In this document: positions 55,185 to 64,000 of the stretch, piece by piece | Position numbering within the stretch: the first letter of the stretch is position 1 | How the letters are laid out: every line of letters starts with the position of its first letter | Assembly: GCA_951217055.1 (NCBI GenBank) | Contig: OX578276.1 | Span: 132,854,587-132,918,586, forward strand | DNA length: 64,000 nucleotides | DNA from: Gerris lacustris | Lineage: Eukaryota; Arthropoda; Insecta; Hemiptera; Gerridae | Reading direction: 5' to 3' | The notes under the pieces: generated by a model | What the model saw: the letters and a program-made list of their open reading frames with translations, nothing else | Told to the model about the DNA's origin: nothing | The model's database searches: none | Translations under genes and position numbers: made by a program

Positions 55185-55820
55185 CGTTCACACGAGAGGT
55201 TTTTCGACCGCTTAGCCGCTGAGAAACAACAGCTTCAATGTAACACATGGATTTTAAGCATATTGGCAAAATAACCGCGGCGGTTTTGAAAACGCGATAG
55301 TTTCAATTTTCAAGGAGGTGCTTCAACCGTCTGCGCGGAATAGAACACCCGAAACTCATGAAGCTTTTGAACAAGCGGTTTATAAGCGGCATGTGTGCCG
55401 TACATTTAATTATGAAGAGCAGACTTTCTTTTTCGTCTTTAGGTCATTAATTAACTTCTTTTTTGTTGTTTAATTATTGTAACTTGTTCCTTAATGTTGT
55501 ATAATATGTTCTTTATAAAGCTTTATAAATTAATTTTATAAAATACACATTATTATTATTATTTTATTTATTTATTTATTTTTTTTGGATCATCAATCTT
55601 AAAATCTTCGTATTATTTATTATTTCCTTAAATTTAAATGCACCCAAATCTTTTGTTTACCACTAAAGTAAATTAAATAAGTGCAACATTTTCATCAATC
55701 CATTTTATCCTTGGGCTGACCGACTGTGCAGTGTGGGGTAGCAAAAGCAGTAGTTTATCTGCAAGAGCGCACATCCGACATTTGGTGCGTCACACAGCCG
55801 CTCCCATGTGAACGAGGCCT
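55185..55820. mobile_element. Possible PIF/Harbinger-like MITE
   Basis: The right end, read inward, is AGGCCTCGTTCACATGGGAG, a common Harbinger-like terminus. The left end GGAACCGTTCACACGAGAGG is a weak match. GC-richer blocks (CCGCTTAGCCGCTGAG, GAAGCTTTTGAACAAGCGG) lie inside. Boundaries are approximate. Confidence 0.4.
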
Positions 55821-56084
55821 AAAGAGACGTTGCATCGTATTTTGCTATGTTTGATAATAAGTAAATCTTACAAAATATTTAATATGTTTAAATATTTTGT
55901 GTAATATACTTGAAAATTAAAAGAAAATCATTGTCAAAATATTTAAAAAAAAAATAATTTAGTAAAAAAAGTATTGTACATATTATACATAGCGATTCTC
56001 TAATAATAATTAAATTTGATAAATAGACGTCTAATTCAGATTATCACTTAACCATTGTATTTGTAATATAATAGTCTACCAATT

Positions 56085-56720
56085 AGTGTGACTTGTTGCT
56101 TCCTCGAATCCTATTTTGTATACTTTAATGATTTTATGCCATTACAACCTATTATTGTAAAATTTATTTAATTCCCCCCGTTATTTAAAATCTGTCAAAA
56201 TTGTTTTGATTTTTATCTGAATCAAAGTATCAATTTAGCGAAATATAAAGAACGCAGATGGTAGAATTTAATCCGGGGCTATCTGCAGGCTACTTTTTAC
56301 AAACCATTCAAGTTTCATTAAAATCGGGAAAGTAGTTTTTAAGATATAAGTTGGTTCGCAAAAATTGAGCGACACAGACGGATGTCTGTCTTGGAATTTT
56401 TGAAATCGGAGACGCAAAAAAAAAAATCATTTTTTAGAACGATCACATAGCTTCCGTTATTTTCGGCAAGCTCGGAAGCAAAATAATAAAAGGAGCAATA
56501 ACCTAAAAATAAGAGACTAAAGATTAAATAACTTATGTTGGTTCGCAAAAATTAAGTGACAGACATACAGACACGGAACCAAAAATGCTCCCTCTATCTG
56601 AAACGAATTAGTGCCTTAAAATTTTTGAAACCGGAGACAAAAAAATGTTCGTTCTTCAGAACGATCTCGAAGCTTCCGTTACCATCTATAACTTCGTGAG
56701 CAAAATACAAGACTTAAATA
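56085..56720 (-). repeat. Two adjoining family B copies, reverse
   Basis: The first (56085-56470) runs from GACTTGTTGCTTCCTCGAAT to CTTCCGTTATTTTCGGCAAG. The second (56530-56705) repeats the head part with GACAGACATACAGACACGG and CTTCCGTTACCATCTATAAC. The small ORF here is repeat-derived. Confidence 0.65.
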
Positions 56721-57025
56721 TTAGTGAGCAATCTTAATAATGCTACAAAAATAAGCATTAAAACCTTATGATATTGTAAAACTAGTTGGGTTTAATTTAA
56801 AACTATAATTAGGGAGAAACAATTGTTCAAAATTTCATTTTTAGTTATAGTCCTAACAAGAAGTAAGAATGGACAGACAAAATAAATATATGAGACACAG
56901 GTATGAGACTTGATATGCATGTATAGTCAACTATGAGTCGAAAAGTATAATATTTAGAAGGAACAAGGCCTCATTAATATCTACTGAGCCGGTGGTCCGT
57001 TTATAATGTTTCATTTTATAACTAC

Positions 57026-57211
57026 CTGAACCCAAGTCATAAAGTAGAAGATATGGGCGGCACCTTTTGGTCCCAACACGGTCCAAACACTACTCTTACA
57101 GCCTTCCTCATCTGTTTTTATAGACCAGTGTTGCCACTGGATTGCTTTATTACCACAATTAATGTAAACAGTAGACCCTTCAACAAACTGTCTTACGTCT
57201 TTACCCCGTAC
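57026..57211 (-). CDS. Orphan exon-like ORF, 62 codons, unassigned
   Basis: A 186-bp open frame on the minus strand with a TTTCTAG acceptor and a CAG|GTAGTT donor, phase 0 at both ends. It is richer in G and C than its surroundings and has a protein-like composition: it begins VRGKDVRQFVEGSTV and ends AAHIFYFMTWVQ, with two Cys and four Trp. I do not recognise the family. It lies upstream of MICU3 on the same strand and its phase would fit the first recognised MICU3 exon, but the sequence is unlike any MICU N-terminus I know. Confidence 0.45.
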
Positions 57212-57512
57212 CTAGAAATTTAACACCCTTGAAACAATTATTTTTTTAACAAAAAGTTGAGTATTTCCGAGAAAGTGAGAAACAAATATTTAAGAAAAGA
57301 TAACGATTTAAAGAAGTTATAATAAATAAGTAAGTAAGAGGAAAGAATGTGAGTATAGTTTTAAGAATTAATAAATATTCTTAAAATTATTCAAATTAAA
57401 AAACAATTAAAGAAAACCTGATTCCGTTAATGACCGTTTTTTGGAAATACGTACGTTTCGATGTGCGTATTTAAAAAAAAACAAAAAAAACGGAGATTGA
57501 TGAAAAAGAGGC
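57212..57512. other. AT-rich spacer
   Basis: A short A-rich run (57470-57490) and nothing else recognised. Confidence 0.3.
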
Positions 57513-57750
57513 ACTATGTTAGACTGTTACTCTCCTTATAAGGAAAGAAGGGAGTAACAATCTAAAGAAGGTGTACGGAATGTTTTTCTTTAGATTGTAA
57601 CTCCCCTTATAAAAACAGAAGTGAGATATTCCTTTGTCCCAAAGTACATTGGATTAAACATCCCTTTAGTCTTAATAGTAATTTATACAAAGGAATGTAT
57701 ATAAACTTATATCTATTTATGTTCTAAAAAAACATAGGGGAGTAACAACC
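57513..57750. mobile_element. Diverged copy of the 54.9-kb MITE
   Basis: Left end GGCACTATGTTAGACTGTTA and body TTCCTTTGTCCCAAAGTACA and AGAAGTGAGATATTCCTTTG match 54857-55101. The right end is GGGGAGTAACAACCACG-like. No duplication is visible. Confidence 0.65.
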
Positions 57751-57838
57751 ACGTAATAGGTGACTGCGTCATGTTCTATGTTTTCAGACATTTCGCCCCA
57801 GTCCACATTGTCTCTCCCTTAGAACAACATGTACACCC

Positions 57839-57872
57839 CTGAAGATGTCTCCAGCATAGGAGGCGAAACGTC
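57839..57872 (+). ncRNA. Hammerhead-ribozyme-like core (candidate)
   Basis: CTGAAGA, a 6-bp stem GTCTCC/GGAGGC with loop AGCATA, then GAAACGTC. CC before the core and GG after GTC could pair as a minimal stem I. Stem III would be almost absent, as reported for minimal hammerheads of Penelope-like elements. Activity is unproven. The minus-strand ORF across it is not a gene. Confidence 0.4.
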
Positions 57873-58085
57873 GGAAAAAAGATCGAATATGATGGACACC
57901 ATTGGAACACCTAGAACTGAATGATGACATCAACCGCGAAAGTTTACGCACTATAAGATAAATTGTCATACAGTTATAATAAAATAATTATTATCCCTGG
58001 AGAAATGGGAGGTAATCTCTAATGAGAGGTATATACTGTAGTCCACGTGGAAGAAAAGAAAGACACTAGATTGAAAATAATGACT

Positions 58086-58625
58086 TTTTTCTTCCGAGCT
58101 TACCGAAGGTAACGGAAGCATTGTGTTCACTTTTGAGAACGAAAAACTTTTATGCCTCCGATTTTAAAAATTCCAAGAAAGAAATCCGTTTCAGACATCA
58201 GGAAGCATTTTTGGTCTCGTGTCTGTCTGTCTGTCCGCGAATTCTGAAACGTGTGACGATAACTTGAGTAAATGTCGACCGATTTTGATAAAATTTGGTA
58301 GACATGTTCATTTTACCAATGCCCAGGACGAGTTCGTTGGACAACGTTATCTGTCAAAGCGTTCACGCGCAAAGCTCGCGGAAACGTGAACTCCAAATTT
58401 AAAATTCGAATTTTAGGTAGGGAAAAAAAATCAAACTTCATCTATTCAATGAGACAAACATTTTTTTTCAAATACAATTTTTTAGTAAAACCAACAGCGA
58501 CACCGCTATGAAGTGTAAAGATTTATTTTTTACACAATAAAAAATATAACAATAATGTTAATATAACAATAAAGTACATGCTAGGATGCGAGAAAGCTAT
58601 GTGGCACACTAATTGGCAGTCTATT
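58086..58625 (+). repeat. Dispersed repeat, family B, full-length forward copy
   Basis: Starts TTCTTCCGAGCTTACCGAAG and follows the order of blocks of 5331-5930 to GGATGCGAGAAAGCTATGTG. This is the best comparison for defining the unit (~540-600 bp). Confidence 0.8.
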
Positions 58626-59099
58626 TTAAATTAAAAATGGTTTTCTAACTTTTAAATAGCCAATAAAAAGTCAAAATTAAGTTGAAGCAAGCTCAATTTT
58701 AAGAAAATATAAAATAAATCCATACATAAACATTTTCCTACATAATTATTTAATGTTAATTATTATTCTTAGAACTATACGTAAAATCCATAATATACAA
58801 AAAAAAGAGAATGACCTTTAAATTTATGCAGTGCAAAGGGGTGAAAGGTTACCGAATAAAAAAAAAAGAAAAAACGTTTTAGGAAATGCTTTAAAAAAAC
58901 TTCGGTTCCTAAAAAGTTTCTTATCAGGGCATTGCCTTGTTCCAGTTTAACAAAACCTAACTGATTCTTATTAGAATTTCAAATCAGGTTCTTTATTTTA
59001 GCCTCAAAACTCTCTCTTTTCACCATCTTTTGGAAAAGAATCAACGAATTTTCCTCAAGTAAAAGTGCATTACGCGTCTAGAGTGGAAAGCAGCATTTT
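58626..59099. other. AT-rich spacer
   Basis: No exon or element end recognised. Confidence 0.3.
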
Positions 59100-59355
59100 G
59101 CATGCGAGTGTGGAGTTAGCACCCGAGCGACAGCAAGGGTAGTAAAACCACACGCGCTAAGCAAAATGCAGTTTTCGCACGAGTTGCGTACCATACTTTA
59201 TCTACGATTGTGGATTGTAATAATAAATATAGAAAAAAATATTTAATAAACTTCCTGTATGTAAGTTCGTATTTCTCTTTTGATAAAGATGACATTAATT
59301 CATTAGTTGTATTTTGTGGTGAATTAATTATTTCGGGAGGCGTATTATTTTCCAC
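59100..59355 (-). pseudogene. Possible recombinase/transposon ORF fragment
   Basis: A minus-strand frame has ENNTPPEIINSPQNTTNELM followed by SKEKYELTYRKFIKYF. The KYELTYRKF pattern is reminiscent of N-terminal DNA-binding regions of tyrosine-recombinase (Crypton-type) elements in insects, but the match is short and unconfirmed. It is closed by an upstream stop and lacks an ATG. The lower part (59100-59200) looks like a GC-richer repeat end. Confidence 0.25.
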
Positions 59356-60064
59356 ATTATCGTCATTAAATCACTCATTGTTTTTCACTAAAAACTCGAT
59401 ATTAACAGTTACTTTAATTAAACCAACAGCAAATTAGTTTTGTTAAACGTAAACAAACTCGCTAATCGTGCGTTAAGGTGAAGAATCTCTCTTTTTTCCG
59501 CTCTAGGGCGTAAAAAAAGAAGAATTATGAACGTACAATGAATACAGCTACGAAAACTTCTACGCATCTAAACAGATATAATGTTTATATTTCGTATCAA
59601 TCGCAGATAATTTTTTTTTTTTACCCTTATACAAATTAAAACAGGGCTTTGTAAATCTGAAACTTTTATTCATTTTCATCGTACATACTTTTAATTTTCA
59701 TCTCTAATGTCTAAGTTTAAGGAAATGAAAAAATAAAGCAACTAAAAATATAAATATAAAACATAGTTAATGGTCAAAGTTTCCACGCTTAAAATAGAGG
59801 GGAATGTGAATTTTTATTTCCTCAATTTACGACTTTAAGAGCTTAATAAGCAGAAGTTAACAAAGTTCTGAAGATAACAGATAAAAAAGTATGTAGTTAA
59901 GATGATTAAGGGCACTTGAAAACCCTTTTAAGTATCTTCCTTTGGGAACATTGACCCTTAATCATCCCTATACTCTTAATATTACTCTTCTCAACTTGAG
60001 ATAACAATAAGATCAATAAATATACCTTTTTAATGCATATAGTAATAATAAAATACGTATTATT
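59356..60064. other. AT-rich spacer
   Basis: No exon or element recognised. Confidence 0.3.
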
Positions 60065-60800
60065 TTTGGAACGAAGTTCCTTAGGGCACGTTCTGGAGCC
60101 CGGGAGTGAATCCAAAAAAAACGACCAACATCACAGTCACAAAATCACCGTCACGCAAAAACCGTCACGAAATCTACCGATGACGATAACTTGAGTAAAA
60201 GATCACCGAGTTAGTTGAAATGTGGTACACATGTTCATTTTACCAATGCCCAGGTTGAATTCGTTGGAAAACGTTATCCGCCCAAGCGTTCACGCGCAAC
60301 GCTTGCTTAAACGTAAGCTTGAAAAAGACGGGAAAAAATGTTATTATGGAAGCCTGTTACTTGACTTGTTTATTTTTCTTTATATGTCGAAATGTCACTT
60401 GGTTTTGTAAACATCGAACATATAATCACGGTATTGTTAAAAGTAAAATTGATCTGTGCTGACGCTTATTTCAATATATTAGGTATATTATTATAATACT
60501 GCGTATTTAATCCAAGAAAAAATTCTAACTTCATCTATTTAATGAGACAAACAACTTTTTCAAATATTTTTTTTTGTAAAACGAACACCGACACTGTTAT
60601 GAAGTGATAAAGGTCGCTAAAATTTATTAAAGTAGACCCAAATGTTTAAAATAAAGAAAACAACGTTTTTACCGATATCTTCCGTTCTAACGTATAACGA
60701 TTTTAATAAAACTTCTTACACATTGTCAAAAGTACAATTGAAACAGGCATGTAATATTTCAACCGGATTCAAGCAGAAGCTTTAGAGTAGGGAAGAGATA
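60065..60800 (+). repeat. Dispersed repeat, family B-related long form
   Basis: Begins GGAACGAAGTTCCTTAGGGC and GGAGTGAATCC (as at 36835), then CGATAACTTGAGTAAAAG and GTTGGAAAACGTTATCCGCC. It is interrupted by about 170 bp of other sequence after 60345 and ends with ACGATTTTAATAAAACTTCT as at 36350. A matching AAGGAACTTCGTTCCTAC block at 61113 may be its inverted end. Confidence 0.65.
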
Positions 60801-62350
60801 TATTTTAAATTAATAGGCCGGGTTGGTAGAAAACAGTCCTATTTCAATCCAACATTCTTTAACAAACATACTCTTTAACTATAAACTCATAATGATTAAC
60901 TTTTTTCTTATATTCAATATATATTTATAGTAAGACGCTTGCTTTATGATACAAATAATGATTTTCTTTGAATTTTTTCTTAACTCTTGCAAGATACAAA
61001 CAGTTCGTTACTTTAAATTTTGTCTCTTTTCTAACTCCGCCATGTATAAGTAGTTAGCAATGTAAACGTACTTAGCAGTGTGATTTTATAATTTATATTT
61101 ATTGATAAATGTAAGGAACTTCGTTCCTACCGGATGTCCCGTGACACCAAACGTAATTTTTTTAACTTTATTTACGGCGAAACCTCTATTATTTACCTCA
61201 TCTATATTATTTGAGTTGTTCTTCAATTACAATCGGAGTTGTTGCATTCTTAAAAATGATTCAATTACAAAGAAATACAAATATTCATCCAATTCATCAA
61301 AGTTATACATATTTTCATTCATATTTTATTTCAACATGGATATGTTTTAGCTCTATGGGACAGATGAAATTTCCGTGACGCAAAAAAACAACATGAAAAA
61401 TTTGACTCTAAAATATTGTGCTAGGAGGTTGATAGGTTTTCATTTAAAGTACAATATTTGATAGGCGGGCTAAAATTTTAATAAATGATATGCAAAATGT
61501 GATGCTCTTAAATATCGTGCCAGGAAGTTAAATTTTAAAAGTGTTCAGTTATATTTAATCAAATTAAACTACGAAAACCTGAAACTAATGTTAAATGGAA
61601 AATACCGTAGGAAGTAATTTCGTGTGTGTTTAAGAGAAAGTTTAGAACGCGTAGATTTGGACAGCATTTTTATACTTATTATTTATTGTTTTTGATGTTT
61701 TCTCCCATAATTGTGCGATGTTTGATTCGAAATTTGATAAATTCATTTTTAATTTTATCTTTTAATCAAACAAATCATAACTATTACAGGCGCTTATAAG
61801 TAAACTTAAGGCCAACTCAATCAAACAACTTTTTTTTATTTTATTACTTGAATATAATTTTTTATTTTATTACTTTTTTTATTACTTAAATTTGCTTTTA
61901 ATTATAAATAGTTCTTGATTTTTTAAAAATATTTGAAAAGATTAAGGGATTTTAAAACAGTGTTTCAACCACATCTGGGGCAATTACATCTTCCGTCTTC
62001 AAAAGAGATCTGCGAACCTGTCTCCCAGTTTTATAATTCTAGCAAGACTAATCAACTCAAAACTTGTTTTGTGTAGAGAACCTGCAGGGAGCACAGTTTA
62101 AACACGTAGGATGCATTTGATCATAAAACGTGGTAAAAGAATAAATTTAAAATACCTTGTTAATTTTAAATAATAAAACAAGAAAAAATACCTAAATGAA
62201 ATCACGAAGTTTGCCAAAAATAATATTATTATTTAGAACGAGCTATTGCAGTCCTCAGACGAAAGGGTTAGGGGGGGGTCTGCGCATAGAAATTGTTTTG
62301 GGAATTTTAAGGAAAAATATGCATTCTTTAGATAAAATTTTCTTTTTTGA
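60801..62350. other. AT-rich spacer
   Basis: About 1.5 kb. The AAGGAACTTCGTTCC block at 61113 may be an element end. No exon recognised; the ORF at 61102-61350 looks accidental. Confidence 0.35.
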
Positions 62351-63480
62351 CATCAACTGGTAAATCTGCACTACTTGGCTCACTTATTTCGTACAGTCCG
62401 ATTTACTTAGTTTTTTTTTTTTTTTTTTTTAACTGTTCATTTTTTACAGGATTTGTGGGATCTGTAAAAAACTAGGTCTTCACACAAAGTATTTGTATTT
62501 ACAAATAACTGGTTTCGGCTATTTAACAGCCATCTTCAGATTTTGAATTAATTGTTGATAGTAACATGTAATCGAAGTAAATATTCGAGATTCCCTTCGA
62601 TACTATGTTACTGTGAACAATCAATTATAACTAATATTGATATTAAATATATAGGTGATAAATTATTATATTATTTATAGTTGTTATAATTATTTAAATG
62701 TCTTGTTTCTTACGAATCATTGCCGAATAGGGGAGTAGTTAATTAATCTGGCATTACCTATAAGATAATAACTATAATTAGTATATTTGTGATCATAAGA
62801 GACTATTTTACTACGTTTTTATTAGCTTGCATTCTTGTTTGTTTGTTTGTTTGTCCGGTACAAATCTGGCAATCGATTTCTATCTAACATCCCGAATAGC
62901 TAGACATTTGGAATTTTTAGCATAGCTCAGAACACGATGACAATGCATTATTTTAATACTTTTAGCCATCTTTCAGCAGAATTTAATTAGTTTTCAGCAA
63001 ATTTTGCTGTGCGGAAAGTTAATTCGGAAAAAATCCGCAAGTTATTTTATTTGTTTTGTCATATCCAATATTTACGCAATCTTCATTTTGACGGGTCTCA
63101 AATTTGTGATAGATAAACATTCAATGACAGCAAAACAGGAAATATCGATTATATTATTTATCGATTATATTATTTCAAATAGTATATCGATAGCATGCTT
63201 TAGATTTGGTGTTGGGGAGATCCGTTGTACAAAGATTTATCCTTTTATAGGTTTAAGATCAGCTCTCTGGATGGTTGTCATTTATGTGAATTAAATAAAT
63301 TCGGAACTATTTTTTTTCACTAACATTATATATTATATGACAATAACAATTATATTATCAACATTATACATACGATTCAACAGAAAATTCAAAAACCTAG
63401 TATATAAAAAGTTCTTTTTATCTTGAAATTATTTTTTAATAATTAAATATTCTTTTATAAATTACTTGCAATTAATAGTA
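62351..63480. mobile_element. Rearranged relative of the 44.6-kb DNA transposon
   Basis: 62351-62450 carries a TIR like that at 44556 (GGTAAATCTGCACTACTTGG), followed by a poly-T run. 62800-63480 is the inverted counterpart of 44880-45800, sharing TTTTAGCCATCTTTCAGCAG and GGATGGTTGTCATT. The two parts are separated by an AT-rich segment containing the hammerhead-like motif. The plus ORF at 63004-63294 is within the repeat. Confidence 0.7.
62512..62539 (-). ncRNA. Hammerhead-ribozyme-like core (candidate)
   Basis: On the minus strand CTGAAGA, a 4-bp stem GGCT/AGCC with loop GTTAAAT, then GAAAC. A short hairpin (ATTTGTA with TACAAAT) follows and could be part of stem III, but its distance from GAAAC is unusual. 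Activity is unproven. Confidence 0.35.
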
Positions 63481-63494
63481 CTTGCAATATGCTG

Positions 63495-63725
63495 TAGTAA
63501 GGCACGCAGCTTCCTCGCGTCCTATTTCGTATACTATTTTCTGCATTTACAACCAATTTTTGTCAAATTTATTTAATTTTTCCCTGTATATTAAATTCGT
63601 CAAAATTGTTTTGATTTTTAACATTTAATTCATGTTATCAATTTAGTAAAATCAATTTAGTAAAATTTAAAGGGCACAAATTGCTGAAATTAATCTGGGG
63701 CTGTCTGAGGGCTACAACTACGATG
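63495..63725 (-). repeat. Family B variant, reverse copy
   Basis: Starts GCACGCAGCTTCCTCGCGTC and ends in a CTGGGGCTGTCTGAGGGCTA block, like 46745-47045 and 56085-56290. Confidence 0.65.
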
Positions 63726-64000
63726 TACAATTCTTAACAATTCGAAATATGCCATGATATTTGACTACAAAGGGAATACGAAATGATATTTAAGCGGCGC
63801 CACACACTCAATTGTCCCAATATAGCTAGGGGAAGTCTGTCAGAGAACCCCGAGTAAATGCAGGCAGGCAAGGAGGTGTTACACCAGGTTACCTATGGGA
63901 ACTGCGAGTCTGGTCTCTCCGTGTCCGAGTTCAAGACGTAAAGGTGCGTCTGGCTCGTCTATTTTAGCCCAGTATGTGAGTAAATATTTGCACGTCTAAT
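63726..64000. other. Window end, GC-richer
   Basis: A GC-richer stretch (63790-63960) with TCTGTCAGAGAACCCCGAGT and AAGGTGCGTCTGGCTCG. I cannot tell whether it is coding, an element end or a gene start beyond the window. Confidence 0.3.

Overview
The window is nuclear DNA of an animal, most probably an insect. It is AT-rich, its genes are split by GT-AG introns of up to about 5 kb, and most non-coding sequence is decayed transposon: hAT-like elements with 8-bp target duplications, TA-type MITEs, long fold-back repeats, a tRNA-tailed dispersed repeat and an R2-like retrotransposon of the kind common in arthropods. There is no bacterial operon, CRISPR array or phage. Species cannot be named from the sequence alone.

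Two genes can be assembled. On the plus strand, 1346-13553 holds a complete five-exon gene for methylthioribulose-1-phosphate dehydratase (MtnB/APIP), a methionine-salvage enzyme of 219 residues with its zinc ligands and catalytic glutamate intact. On the minus strand, 37754-16812 holds ten exons of a MICU3-type regulator of the mitochondrial calcium uniporter. All ten splice phases agree, both EF-hand loops are canonical, the stop codon is present, and only the N-terminal exon or exons are missing. The genes converge, with about 3.3 kb between their stop codons. They act in different pathways and nothing suggests joint regulation.

The most notable structure is in MICU3. A 5'-truncated, dead R2-like retrotransposon (19141-21307) sits at the start of the penultimate exon, flanked by a 71-bp direct duplication of the intron end plus the first ~49 bp of that exon. 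The duplication rebuilt a working acceptor and exon on the downstream side and left a decoy exon copy upstream. A pogo/Tigger-like MITE is nested in the retrotransposon.

Region by region: 1-1345 is upstream of MtnB and contains an 818-bp TIR element; 1471-13489 is MtnB introns, with a TA-flanked MITE, a 2.65-kb hAT, tandem dispersed repeats and three long inverted repeats; 13554-16811 is the convergent intergenic space; 16812-37754 is MICU3; 37755-64000 has no confidently assigned gene. That last part contains a 3.6-kb hAT, a 1.3-kb element with 78-bp TIRs and an 8-bp duplication (itself carrying a 167-bp hAT MITE), an inverted pair of tRNA-tailed repeats, a 119-bp near-perfect palindrome, a long (AT)n tract, and two isolated minus-strand exon-like ORFs (57026-57211 and 49672-49753) that I cannot assign. 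Three places carry a hammerhead-ribozyme-like core (CTGANGA, stem, GAAAC).
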